Below, one piece after another: positions 1 to 7,092 of a stretch of DNA of 19,728 bases (position 1 is the first letter of the stretch; the number at the start of each line of letters is the position of its first letter). The notes under the pieces are model-generated. The model worked only from the letters and a program-made list of their open reading frames with translations. It was not told the origin of the DNA and did no database searches. Position numbers and translations under genes: made by a program. This DNA is from Bacillus sp. sid0103 (GTDB lineage Bacteria > Bacillota > Bacilli > Bacillales_B > DSM-18226). Location: contig NZ_JAHUWN010000049.1 of the NCBI RefSeq assembly GCF_019219025.1, forward strand, positions 1 to 19,728, given 5' to 3'.

Positions 1-120
1 ACGCCTTCATGTAGCCAAAATGCTAATTACTCATTCATTCCACGGCTTATTGATCATTCAAGTGATTTGAATTCCTGCGAATAAGTGAGTATTCGAGAGA
101 TAATCGTATCTAACTGAGGG

Positions 121-190
121 AGCACAACAAGAAACAGGGATCGCCGCAGCGGTCCCTTATTTAACTCTTGCACCCGTTAACTCAATAGCA
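121..190 (+). repeat. Interspersed three-hairpin repeat, copy 1 (left part diverged)
   Basis: The middle hairpin is GGGATCGC..GCGGTCCC and the right part is TTTAACTCTTGCACCCGTTAA. It lies directly downstream of the minus-strand VOC gene, whose stop is about 17 bp away. The left hairpin is poorly conserved (about 105-130). Bases 1-120 hold nothing else I can identify. Confidence 0.7.
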
Positions 191-206
191 AATGAATTAC
201 AACTCG

Positions 207-557
207 TTATTTCTCCCAAAGCTCGACCAGTCGACCTTCAGGATCTTCAATCCAAATAAACTTTCCAAATTCACTAATTTCTTTTTTCTTTGCAAGAGGT
301 ACACCAATATGTTCAAGATGCTTAATAGTCTCGTTTAGATTATGTACTTGGAAATTTAACATCACTTGTTGTTCTGTTGGAAAATAACTGTCATTCTCGG
401 TAAAGAAAGAAAAGATAGTCTCATTTCCTAATTGGGGTTTTATCACAGTCCCATTCCAATTATCTATTTCATCAATCTTCAACACTTCACTGTACCATTT
501 TTTTATAACTTCAAGATTCTTAGTTCTCCAAAATATTCCTCCGAAACCTTTTATCAT
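207..557 (-). CDS. VOC family (glyoxalase/bleomycin-resistance fold) protein
   Basis: The protein has 116 residues, the usual size of a single-domain VOC (vicinal oxygen chelate) protein. The N-terminus GIFWRTKNLEVIKKWYSEVL and the C-terminal WIEDPEGRLVELWEK match the paired beta-alpha-beta-beta-beta modules. The final E in VELWE is the position of a metal ligand in many members. VOC proteins are cytoplasmic dioxygenases, isomerases or drug-binding proteins, and the substrate cannot be told here. The ATG at 555-557 is preceded by a good Shine-Dalgarno (AAAGGAG, complement of 567-573). The gene stands alone on the minus strand between two copies of the dispersed repeat, with no partner gene. 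The family call is strong; the function is unknown. Confidence 0.88.
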   Translation of the reverse strand: MIKGFGGIFWRTKNLEVIKKWYSEVLKIDEIDNWNGTVIKPQLGNETIFSFFTENDSYFPTEQQVMLNFQVHNLNETIKHLEHIGVPLAKKKEISEFGKFIWIEDPEGRLVELWEK

Positions 558-629
558 CTTATCTAACTCCTTTCTGTCATCAAATTTTTAGCTATCCGAT
601 TAAATTAGATATTCGAGATATAAATTTAA

Positions 630-670
630 ATTCCTTTTTCAACTATACTACCCCCGTTAGTTATTCCACT
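630..670 (+). repeat. Repeat, left-hairpin-only copy overlapping the DUF3888 gene end
   Basis: The segment begins ATTCCTTTTTCAACTA and pairs AACTA (641-645) with TAGTT (658-662), like the left hairpin of the full repeat. The restored stop codon of the DUF3888 gene (657-659) lies inside it. Middle and right hairpins are absent. Confidence 0.55.
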
Positions 671-1020
671 CATTTTCTGGTATAACTCGGTTGAAATAAT
701 CAATTGGTTTAATTTTATTACCTATAATTTTAAACGTTATTTTCTCTTTCATATAAAGGCGGGTTATGTAGACCTTGGAAAGTTACTACTTGAACCCTAA
801 CGTAAAATATATCATTGTTCTGGTCGTCGTTTTTTATTTCTAATCTTTTTTCATTGCCTCTAAACCAATCTGTACTCACGACAGAGAGGATAGGTCCTTG
901 TAATAGCTTAATTAACTCTTTTTCTAATACGTCGTGAGGTAATTCAGTAACATTTGAGAAATTGGGAGATACAAATACCATAATACATAAAATGATTAAG
1001 ATAGATATTGGCTTTTTCAT
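657..1020 (-). pseudogene. DUF3888-like exported protein, frameshifted near the 3' end
   Basis: The intact reading frame (1020 down to 730) encodes 96 residues: a signal peptide (MKKPISILIILCIMVFVSPN), then a small domain ending QVVTFQGLHNPPLYERENNV. DUF3888 proteins of Bacillus normally continue after the NPP motif with an E-x-I-T-F stretch. Removing one base of the A-run at 755-757 (plus strand) gives NPPY-MKEKITFKIIGNK and continues to PENEWNN with a stop at 657-659. I infer a 1-base insertion, either real decay or a sequence error. The ATG at 1018-1020 has a GAGGTG ribosome site 7 bases upstream. That site lies in one arm of an inverted repeat (1028-1034 with 1049-1055). Function is unknown; the protein is presumably exported. 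Confidence 0.75.
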
Positions 1021-1069
1021 ATGAACACCTCAGTATTAATCTTTCCTCACTGAGGTTCGTTTATTTAAT

Positions 1070-1181
1070 ATCCTTCTTCAGCTAACCTGCTTCGTTTGCT
1101 CAATAAGAAAAGCCACCAAAATTGGCGGCTAGCTCTTCAAATCTTGAACCCGATAGTTTAAGGACAATCCTTCACAATCTT
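1070..1181 (+). repeat. Three-hairpin repeat, complete copy 2
   Basis: This is a full copy. The left hairpin is TTCAGCTAAC..GTTTGCTCAA. The middle hairpin at 1111-1130 pairs fully on the minus strand with one G-U and is followed there by TTTCTTA. The right part is diverged (CTTGAACCCGATAGTTTAAG) and the tail reads ACAATCCTTCACAATCT. It lies downstream of the MarR/OYE operon terminator and upstream of the DUF3888 gene. Confidence 0.85.
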
Positions 1182-1242
1182 CTTTATAAATAAAAAGGAG
1201 ATACCAATTTATGTATCATCATTCTTTAGGTTTAAAAACGAA

Positions 1243-1276
1243 CGAAAAGGTGTGTTAATTTGAAATAACACACCTT
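1243..1276 (-). terminator. Intrinsic terminator of the OYE-marR operon
   Basis: An 11-bp perfect stem (AAGGTGTGTTA at 1247-1257 with TAACACACCTT at 1266-1276) lies 20 bases after the marR stop. On the minus strand it is followed by TTCGTTCGTTTTT. Confidence 0.8.
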
Positions 1277-1295
1277 CATTGGAATCGTATATGTT

Positions 1296-1763
1296 TTAGC
1301 CTTTATTTAATATCCTCTTAACTAAATCCAAAAATACGCTTTTTTCTTCGTCTGAAAGATTTTCAGTGACCGTACTTTCAAGTGTTCTCCAAATATTAAA
1401 CACATCTTCTTTTAGATCCATTCCCGCTTGGGTAAGAGAAACAAGTGTCACTCGTTTGTCCAAATCAGAACGTTTTCTAGTTACAAGGCCCGCCTCTTCA
1501 AGTCTCTGAACCGACTTTGTAACAGTTGTATGGTTTATACCCAAAGAATTTCCTAAAGATTTCTGTGATTGATTATCGGTATGCCATAATTGCATTAATA
1601 ATAGTTCTTGACCTGGGAATAATCCAATTTCTCGGAGTAAGTCAGATGCCATCGTCCGATGAAAACGCACGAGTTCAATGATCGCAAAGCTTACTGGAAA
1701 TTTAGAGGAATTAGCAATTCCCTCAACTTCCCATCTGTTTGTAGTATCTTGATTTTTTGTCAT
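1296..1763 (-). CDS. MarR family transcriptional regulator
   Basis: This is a winged-helix DNA-binding protein of 155 residues from the ATG at 1761-1763. The family core is visible: a recognition-helix region LGNSLGINHTTVTKSVQRLE followed by the wing EAGLVTRKRSDLDKRVTLVS, where the D-x-R is the usual MarR signature. A UUG 9 bases further upstream is in frame but sits on the Shine-Dalgarno AAGGA, which is spaced 9 bases from the ATG, so I chose the ATG. The gene follows the old yellow enzyme gene by 12 bases, and the ribosome site overlaps that gene's stop, suggesting coupling. It probably represses its own operon through the paired palindromes at 2875-2928. The inducer is unknown; electrophiles are plausible given the partner enzyme. 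Confidence 0.92.
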   Translation of the reverse strand: MTKNQDTTNRWEVEGIANSSKFPVSFAIIELVRFHRTMASDLLREIGLFPGQELLLMQLWHTDNQSQKSLGNSLGINHTTVTKSVQRLEEAGLVTRKRSDLDKRVTLVSLTQAGMDLKEDVFNIWRTLESTVTENLSDEEKSVFLDLVKRILNKG

Positions 1764-1775
1764 ATTATTCAATCC

Positions 1776-2852
1776 TTATTGAGATTCTAACTCACTCATC
1801 GTTGGATAATCCGTATAACCTTTACTATCTCCACCAAAGAAGGTTGTAAGGTCAGGCTCATTCAATGGTGCACCTTTTTTAAGACGTCCTACTAAATCTG
1901 GATTAGCTAATGCCCATGCACCGACTGGAGCAACATCTGCAAGATTCGCTTCAATATCCACATCAATTTGATCAAGTGGTCTACCAGAACGATTTACTAA
2001 TAATGGATTAGACCAAAGTGCACGAATTTCTTTTAAAAAGTCATCATTACCTAAATGCATTACATGTAAATAAGCTAGATTTAGTTTTGCCAACTCTGGG
2101 ATAAGGTATTTGTATAGGTCTAAACCACTTTCGCCTTCATCAATTCCCATATACGCTAAGTTTCCTGGTGAGATACGGAAACCAGTACGTTCAGCACCAA
2201 TTTCCTCCGCAACAGCAGCGGCTACTTCAATAGCAAATCTTGCACGATTTTCGATTGAACCACCATAATTATCTGTACGAACATTTGCGTTTTCAGATAT
2301 GAATTGATGAATTAAGTAGCCATTTGCTCCATGAATTTCAACTCCATCAGCACCAGCTTCTATGGCTGCGGCTGCGGCTTTGCGGAAATCCGCAATTGTT
2401 GTTTGAATTTCTTCTTCACTTAACTCACGTGGCACTGGAACTTCTTGCATTCCTTTAGCAGTAAACATTTGCACACCTGGAGCGATTGCAGATGGTGCAA
2501 CTGCTTGACGATGATGTGGTGTATTGTCAGGATGTGACATACGACCAGCATGCATTAATTGAATATACATATATCCACCTGCTTCATGCACGGCATCCGT
2601 TACTTTTTTCCATCCTTCAATATGCTTTTTAGTATAAATACCAGGTGACCATAAATAACCTTGACCATCATCAGAAGGTTGCGTACCTTCACTTATTATT
2701 AACCCAATCGAAGCTCTTTGAGCATAATAAATTGAGCTTAGTTCCCCTGGTGTTCCATCTTCTTGTGCTCTACTACGAGTCATTGGTGCCATCGCTAAAC
2801 GATGAGGTAATTCTAAGTTTCCAACCTTCGTTTTGCTCCATATTTTTTTCAT
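1776..2852 (-). CDS. Old yellow enzyme family NADH:flavin oxidoreductase (NemA/YqjM-related alkene reductase)
   Basis: The protein has 358 residues, the full length for the family. It is an FMN-dependent TIM barrel that reduces activated alkenes, quinones or nitro compounds with NAD(P)H in the cytoplasm. The N-terminal APMTRSRA (Thr25) is the FMN-binding strand of classical members. HGANGYLIHQFI supplies the substrate-binding His174/Asn177 pair and the proton-donor Tyr179, followed by the hallmark R-x-D-x-YGGS-x-E-NR-x-RF. VNRSG.PL and the late ALANPDLV are the phosphate-binding end. A strong AAGGAG lies 9 bases before the ATG (2850-2852). It is the first gene of an operon with marR, a frequent pairing in which the regulator senses electrophiles. 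The exact substrate is unknown. Confidence 0.93.
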   Translation of the reverse strand: MKKIWSKTKVGNLELPHRLAMAPMTRSRAQEDGTPGELSSIYYAQRASIGLIISEGTQPSDDGQGYLWSPGIYTKKHIEGWKKVTDAVHEAGGYMYIQLMHAGRMSHPDNTPHHRQAVAPSAIAPGVQMFTAKGMQEVPVPRELSEEEIQTTIADFRKAAAAAIEAGADGVEIHGANGYLIHQFISENANVRTDNYGGSIENRARFAIEVAAAVAEEIGAERTGFRISPGNLAYMGIDEGESGLDLYKYLIPELAKLNLAYLHVMHLGNDDFLKEIRALWSNPLLVNRSGRPLDQIDVDIEANLADVAPVGAWALANPDLVGRLKKGAPLNEPDLTTFFGGDSKGYTDYPTMSELESQ

Positions 2853-2874
2853 TTATATACACTCCTTTTCAAAT

Positions 2875-2928
2875 TACGTTGCCAGCAACATAATTAATCT
2901 AACATCTTTTTTATGTTGTCGGCAACAT
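2875..2928 (-). promoter_or_regulatory. Promoter and paired MarR operators of the OYE-marR operon
   Basis: Two copies of a palindrome with half-site TATGTTGYC are present: TACGTTGCC/AGCAACATA (centre 2883/2884) and ATGTTGTC/GGCAACAT (centre 2920/2921), 37 bp apart. On the minus strand a -35 TTGCCG (2920-2925) and -10 TTAGAT (2897-2902) with a 17-bp spacer overlap the distal operator, and the proximal one lies in the early transcribed region. This layout suits repression by the operon's own MarR protein. Confidence 0.75.
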
Positions 2929-2975
2929 ATTTGCTTTCAGATAATTTTTATGTTCATCTTATTGTAACTAGATTA

Positions 2976-3087
2976 CTATTCTTATTGAACTGCTCCGTTA
3001 GTGCAATAAAAAAAGGGATCGCCGCAGCCAACCCAATCTTTAACTCTTGCACCCAGTTACTTTAAGTACAATTCTTCACAATCTTTC
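2976..3087 (+). repeat. Three-hairpin repeat, copy 3
   Basis: The left loop region is CTGCTCCGTTAGTGCAATAA, the middle is GGGATCGCCGCAGCC (only weakly paired here), the right part is CTTTAACTCTTGCACCCAGTTAC and the tail is AAGTACAATTCTTCACAATC. Confidence 0.85.
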
Positions 3088-3090
3088 TAT

Positions 3091-3135
3091 CAAAATAAGA
3101 AAAGGGCTACCGTAGCAACCCTTTGTTCAACGAAA
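3091..3135 (+). repeat. Second, partial repeat unit next to copy 3
   Basis: The segment starts AATAAGAAAAGGGCTACC and continues GTAGCAACCC, matching the linker and middle hairpin of the dispersed repeat. The right hairpin is missing. It abuts the 3' end of the broken SnoaL-like gene. Confidence 0.45.
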
Positions 3136-3164
3136 GCCCCTTTTCCATGACAACAAAATCCAGA

Positions 3165-3420
3165 TCAGAACATGCCATTCTCCTTTGGAGAATTCTCGGG
3201 TATCGGCTGACCCACATCTCAGAATTCGACGATGAGGTCGTTATGGAAGCGGAAGATATGGACCACAGCTCCTCCAAGGTCATCTTGCTTTTGCTTTAAC
3301 ATGGGAGTGAACCGCAACGATATCACCCTCTTAGATGACACGTTTTACCTCAAGGATTTTGTGAGGATTCTTGACGGCGTTCTCTTCCATTGCGAGCATA
3401 AGAGAGTTTAAGAAGAAATT
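3165..3420 (-). pseudogene. SnoaL-like (NTF2-fold) protein, degenerate remnant
   Basis: Minus-strand translation gives two pieces in adjacent frames. The first, from about 3420, reads LAMEENAVKNPHKILEVKRVI, then a stop (TAA, 3331-3333), then EGDIVAVHSHVKAK. After a frame change around 3285-3300 it continues DDLGGAVVHIFRFHNDLIVE, a stop (TGA at 3219-3221, where a Trp is expected), then DVGQPIPENSPKENGMF and a natural stop at 3165-3167. The order of motifs (R-V-I..EGD-x-VAVHSHV, VV-x-IFRF, IVE-x-WD, QP-x-PE, final MF) is that of the small SnoaL-like or 'predicted ester cyclase' proteins of Bacilli. Two stops and one frameshift make it a pseudogene. It lies where a translesion polymerase might be expected downstream of yolD. 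Confidence 0.75.
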
Positions 3421-3441
3421 TACATTTTTAAATACTCCGCT

Positions 3442-3780
3442 CTAATTCACGACCTTCACTCCGACAACACGATCGAATGCAATCCGCTCAAACTCGCCAG
3501 GCTTTACTTCAATGCGCAGCTCCTTCGTCAATGGATCGACATAATGCACTTGGCCCGTTATGTCCCTAGTAAAACCGTCCTCCCATACACTAAGCTTTAC
3601 CGAATGGTTGTATTCCATTGCGTAGATTATGCGCAGGTCGAATTCTTCCGTTTCATGCTCATCTACTATCGGTTTCCTCATCCGCTCAGTATCACGCCAG
3701 AAATTTTGCTGAGTTTTTGCTAGTTCTGGTAACTGAAATGCCGCTTGCCATTTAACCATACCACGATCACGTATCGCCAT
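3442..3780 (-). CDS. YolD-like family protein, SOS controlled
   Basis: The protein has 112 residues. MVKWQAAFQLPE near the start is the typical YolD-like opening, and the domain ends in PGEFERIAFDRVVGVKVV. YolD-like proteins are usually encoded with Y-family polymerases of the UvrX/YqjW type and are thought to assist them in UV mutagenesis; the biochemical role is not settled. I chose the ATG at 3778-3780 because AAAGGAGG stands 7 bases before it; an earlier in-frame start would run through the promoter. A perfect LexA box lies upstream. No polymerase gene is next to it; only a SnoaL-like pseudogene follows, so this copy is an orphan. Confidence 0.88.
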   Translation of the reverse strand: MAIRDRGMVKWQAAFQLPELAKTQQNFWRDTERMRKPIVDEHETEEFDLRIIYAMEYNHSVKLSVWEDGFTRDITGQVHYVDPLTKELRIEVKPGEFERIAFDRVVGVKVVN

Positions 3781-3801
3781 ATAATCGCCTCCTTTACCTA
3801 T

Positions 3802-3823
3802 ATTATATACGAACAAATGTTCT
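3802..3823 (-). promoter_or_regulatory. LexA (DinR) box and -10 element of the yolD-like gene
   Basis: CGAACAAATGTTCT at 3810-3823 fits the Bacillus SOS consensus GAAC-N4-GTTC exactly. On the minus strand TATAAT (3802-3807) follows directly, so LexA bound here would cover the promoter core. The -35 is weak (TACATA with a 17-bp spacer). Confidence 0.85.
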
Positions 3824-3899
3824 TTATGTATACAAAAAGGTTATGTACGACACAATAGTAACGAAAGACTTCCTCCAATGGATTGATTTACCTTGAAGG

Positions 3900-3929
3900 C
3901 CATCCTTAAAATCTAAGGGTGGTTTTTTT
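3900..3929 (+). terminator. Plus-strand terminator-like hairpin without an upstream gene
   Basis: CCATCCTTA (3900-3908) pairs with TAAGGGTGG (3914-3922) with one wobble, then seven T. The only plus-strand reading frame before it is a 17-codon ORF at 3843-3896. Confidence 0.6.
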
Positions 3930-4030
3930 CATTTTTATTTTACAAAACTCCTTTTTTCCATTTCTTTTTAAGACAACCTTCATACTATATAAGTGCAAGA
4001 AATCCTTGAATATAGTAAGCATTAACAGAT

Positions 4031-4051
4031 GCGTCTAAAAGACGCTTTTTT
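4031..4051 (+). terminator. Plus-strand terminator-like hairpin
   Basis: GCGTCT (4031-4036) and AGACGC (4040-4045) form a short stem with a 3-base loop, followed by TTTTTT. No plus-strand gene is seen upstream. The surrounding 3840-4100 gap holds only this, the previous hairpin and the paiB terminator. Confidence 0.5.
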
Positions 4052-4061
4052 ATTTCTTTTA

Positions 4062-4092
4062 TAATAATAAAACGCCACCCGTTAAGGTGACG
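4062..4092 (-). terminator. Terminator of the marR-paiA-paiB operon
   Basis: CGCCACC (4073-4079) pairs with GGTGACG (4086-4092), with one G-U on the minus strand, and is followed there by TTTTATTATTAT. It lies 12 bases past the paiB stop. Confidence 0.75.
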
Positions 4093-4104
4093 CAATGGCT
4101 ATCG

Positions 4105-4722
4105 TTATTTATATTTTTGTACATTTTTTCTCATAAGAGATGCCACTTGTATGTTATCCTGTTTAGAAGTGTTTTCTAGGTTCTTAATAATTAACTCTTG
4201 TCGTTCCACAGGGTGATTTTGGCTTAATTTAGCTTTTGCTTCAATTTTTGAGATTTTTATTCTGAACGCTACAATTCCTTTACTCATTCCTTCGATAAAA
4301 CTCGGTTCTACACCATTTAAATTGTATGGACTATCTAGACGTTCATATTTATTTACTAAGTCATTTAAAGAATCGAATATCACTTTTTCATCTTCGATAA
4401 TCTCCATCTTCCCATATAAATGGATGGACACATAATTCCAAGTAGGCACTGCTTTCATTGTTTCGTACCAAGAAGGTGAAATATAACAGTGTGGACCTTG
4501 GAAAACCACAAGAACTTGTTGGTTTTCAGCATCCTTCCATTGTTCGTTCGGACGAGCAAAATGACCATATAAAGCATTATCAGATTTATTTAATATCAAT
4601 GGAAGATGTGTAGCGTATGGTTCCCCGTTATGCTGAGAAAATAAAGTTGCAAAGCCATACTTTTCGATAAAGTCATAAATAATATGTTCATCATCGATTT
4701 TAAAATGTTTAGGTATATACAT
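4105..4722 (-). CDS. paiB: PaiB family FMN-binding regulator
   Basis: The protein has 205 residues, close to B. subtilis PaiB. It starts MYIPKHFKIDDE as PaiB proteins do and has the flavin-reductase-like split barrel with HLPLILN, GHFARPNEQW and the conserved SPSWYETMKAVPTWNYVSIH block; the C-terminal region carries LSQNHP-x-ER. In B. subtilis the pai locus affects sporulation and degradative enzyme synthesis; a direct DNA-binding role for PaiB is not well proven, and the fold suggests flavin binding. The ATG at 4720-4722 has AAAGGTGG 7 bases upstream; an in-frame UUG 18 bases earlier overlaps that site and was rejected. It follows paiA by 23 bases. Confidence 0.93.
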   Translation of the reverse strand: MYIPKHFKIDDEHIIYDFIEKYGFATLFSQHNGEPYATHLPLILNKSDNALYGHFARPNEQWKDAENQQVLVVFQGPHCYISPSWYETMKAVPTWNYVSIHLYGKMEIIEDEKVIFDSLNDLVNKYERLDSPYNLNGVEPSFIEGMSKGIVAFRIKISKIEAKAKLSQNHPVERQELIIKNLENTSKQDNIQVASLMRKNVQKYK

Positions 4723-4745
4723 AATGATTCCACCTTTCAAAAAAG

Positions 4746-5264
<519 letters not shown>

Positions 5265-5289
5265 TTAACTATGTCGCTCCTTTATATAA

Positions 5290-5742
5290 TCAATAATTTC
5301 TCTTGTTTCCCTTTTTTACAAATTCCCAGTCTTTTTCTATATTTTTTCTTACTCTTTGAAGAAGATTGAAAATGGTTTCTACTTCTCTTTCGGAAAATCC
5401 CTCTAATGCAACGATATTGGAATAATCATTTTCTCTTTTTATAAAAGGATAAACATTTTTCCCTTTCTCTGTTGGAAAGAGTTTTTTAATTTTCTTGTTA
5501 TGTTGATCTTCTTTCTTTTCAATAAAGCCATTCATTTCAAGTTTTTTTATAGCACGTGCTGCTGTTGTTCGATCTACTTTGATCATCTCAGCTAATTTTT
5601 CTTGAATGATTCCTGGGTTTTCACATATTCGCACAAGGTACAAATACTGCCCTTTTGTAAGGTCATATTCTTTAAATTCTAAATTACTTATAGAATCTAA
5701 TGCCCTTGCTATCATTCCAATTTCACGAAGAATTTCCTTCAT
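5290..5742 (-). CDS. MarR family regulator heading the pai operon
   Basis: This is a winged-helix regulator of 150 residues. The recognition segment is LAEMIKVDRTTAARAIKKLE and the wing is MNGFIEKKEDQHNKKIKKLF; the usual D-x-R of the wing is replaced by Q-x-N-K-K. A downstream helix pair for dimerisation follows. Two adjacent ATG codons are possible. The second (5740-5742) gives a 6-base spacing from AAAGGAG and is preferred, the first (5743-5745) only 3. It is first in an operon with paiA and paiB and divergent from a GNAT/YczE pair. Two related motifs in the intergenic space suggest it controls both directions. B. subtilis paiAB lacks such a partner as far as I recall. Confidence 0.9.
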   Translation of the reverse strand: MKEILREIGMIARALDSISNLEFKEYDLTKGQYLYLVRICENPGIIQEKLAEMIKVDRTTAARAIKKLEMNGFIEKKEDQHNKKIKKLFPTEKGKNVYPFIKRENDYSNIVALEGFSEREVETIFNLLQRVRKNIEKDWEFVKKGNKRNY

Positions 5743-5764
5743 CATTAACTCCTTTACTCACATT

Positions 5765-5833
5765 TTTTGTTGCATTTACTATAAAAGTGATATAAATTAA
5801 ATTTAACCTAATTTTATTGCATTTGCAACAAAA
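5765..5833. promoter_or_regulatory. Divergent control region with candidate MarR sites
   Basis: The sequence TTTTGTTGCA occurs at 5765-5774 and again in opposite orientation as TGCAACAAAA at 5824-5833. The second is part of the near-palindrome ATTGCATTTGCAACAA. The two face each other across the AT-rich promoter zone between marR (minus) and the GNAT gene (plus). I infer binding sites of the marR product; -10/-35 elements are not clear. Confidence 0.5.
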
Positions 5834-5870
5834 TGATAATAGACAATTTAATGTAAAAGGACTGATAAAA

Positions 5871-6311
5871 ATGAATGCAAAAAGAGCAACGATTGATGAA
5901 GATTTAAGGGTAGCATTTGCTATAAGGAAAGAAGTATTTGTGAAAGAACAAGGCGTACCACTAGAGGATGAATTTGATCAATTTGATGCACTGGATGGAC
6001 TTTGCGAACACATATTAGTCCATTACAATGAACAACCAGTCGGAACGGGAAGGATAAGGTTTATTGATGGAGTAGGTAAATTGGAAAGAATCTGCATCCT
6101 GGAACCTTACCGTAAATTTGGTCTTGGAAAAATCATTATAAAATCGTTAGAAGAAATCGCAGAAGAACGGGGAGCCTCGCAGGTTAAATTACATGGACAA
6201 ACACAGGCAGAAGGTTTTTATAAAAAACTTGGTTATCATACTACATCTAATATCTTTATAGAAGATGGTATCCCACATATTCTAATGCTCAAAGAATTGT
6301 CTAGTAAATAA
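5871..6311 (+). CDS. GNAT family N-acetyltransferase, YjcF/ElaA-like
   Basis: The protein has 146 residues. The opening RVAFAIRKEVFVKEQGVPLEDEFD is the characteristic start of the YjcF/ElaA group of GNAT proteins. LERICILEPYRKFGLGK contains the acetyl-CoA loop, and GFYKKLGY is motif B. The acceptor substrate is unknown. A longer frame from a UUG at 5817 would run through the putative operator, whereas the ATG at 5871 has AAAAGGAC 8 bases before it. Its stop codon overlaps the start of the downstream membrane protein gene by one base, so the two are translated together. It is divergent from marR-paiA-paiB. Confidence 0.9.
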   Translation: MNAKRATIDEDLRVAFAIRKEVFVKEQGVPLEDEFDQFDALDGLCEHILVHYNEQPVGTGRIRFIDGVGKLERICILEPYRKFGLGKIIIKSLEEIAEERGASQVKLHGQTQAEGFYKKLGYHTTSNIFIEDGIPHILMLKELSSK

Positions 6312-6976
6312 TGATAAAGAGGTCGAGTAAAGTGAAATATGTTATTTATATATTAGGAATTTTAATCTTAACCCTTGGTATTTCTTTCACTATACAATCA
6401 GACCTTGGAACTTCGCCTTTTGATGCACTTTTGGTAGGATTGTCCATAAATGTGGGACTTACTGTTGGAAGTTGGGAAATAATAATAGCTTTACTATTGA
6501 TAGGTTGTAATTCATTTTTAAAAAGACAAAGACCAGAAGTTTTGGGGTTGTTAACAGCATTTATAACAGGTATTGGTATTGATACGTGGCTTTTTTTATT
6601 GCACAATTTGATAACACCTGAACTATGGTACAGCAAAGTTGTTTGTTTTGGAATCGGCTTAGTTGTTATGGGATTAGGAACTGCAACATATTTACACACA
6701 AATTTTGCACCGATTCCAGTTGACCGATTAACCTTAATCATACAAGAATTAACTAGAACAAATATTTTTTTTTCGAGAACATTCATATACCTCGTATTCT
6801 TAATCATGGCAATGATTTTAAATGGACCAATTGGCGTTGGAACTTTATTAACCGTTTGTTTAGGAGGGCTAATACTCAATTATCTCATGCCACTTACTAA
6901 AAAAGTAATAGACCGCATATTACCACACTCTAGTATATCACCAAATTATGATAAAGATAAAAACCATTCAATATAG
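6311..6976 (+). CDS. YczE/YyaS/YitT-type integral membrane protein
   Basis: The protein has 221 residues with about five membrane segments (near 10-28, 50-66, 78-98, 108-128, 155-190). The motif LG-x-SFTIQSDLGTSPFDALLVGLS after the first segment is the family hallmark of YczE-like proteins. In B. subtilis YczE is reported to be needed for surfactin/bacilysocin-type antibiotic production, but the molecular function is unknown. It overlaps the GNAT stop (TAATG). A GTG at 6332 behind an AGAGG is an alternative start that would trim seven residues. The final codons are part of the terminator hairpin. The call to the family is firm. Confidence 0.9.
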   Translation: MIKRSSKVKYVIYILGILILTLGISFTIQSDLGTSPFDALLVGLSINVGLTVGSWEIIIALLLIGCNSFLKRQRPEVLGLLTAFITGIGIDTWLFLLHNLITPELWYSKVVCFGIGLVVMGLGTATYLHTNFAPIPVDRLTLIIQELTRTNIFFSRTFIYLVFLIMAMILNGPIGVGTLLTVCLGGLILNYLMPLTKKVIDRILPHSSISPNYDKDKNHSI

Positions 6977-6986
6977 GATGGTTTTT
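6958..6986 (+). terminator. Terminator of the GNAT-YczE pair
   Basis: AAAAACCAT (6959-6967) pairs with ATGGTTTTT (6978-6986). The stem starts before the stop codon, so the gene end and terminator overlap. Confidence 0.7.
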
Positions 6987-6991
6987 GTTGT

Positions 6992-7029
6992 TCTCGTTCC
7001 ACTAACCTGCACCTTAGTTGAAGAAGTGA
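6992..7029 (+). repeat. Repeat, left-hairpin-only copy 4
   Basis: CCACTAACCTGCACCTTAGT and TGAAGAAG match the left hairpin of the dispersed repeat. The rest is missing or unrecognisable between 7030 and 7090. It lies between the convergent YczE and RibD-like genes. Confidence 0.65.
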
Positions 7030-7092
7030 CAATTATTATCGAGTATTTTCTAATGATATTTATTGCATTTATCTTTGGAATCTGAAATATTA

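Noticed and set aside
2645..2893. Plus-strand reading frame over the start of the OYE gene
   Set aside because: It overlaps a strongly conserved enzyme and its promoter/operators; no ribosome site.
3147..3299. Plus-strand frame of 50 codons starting MTTKSRSEH
   Set aside because: It is opposite the SnoaL-like remnant, whose motifs are much more convincing on the minus strand.
6346..6879. Minus-strand reading frame of 177 codons opposite the YczE-like gene
   Set aside because: It is the antisense shadow of a clear membrane-protein gene; proline/lysine/threonine-rich with no recognisable domain.
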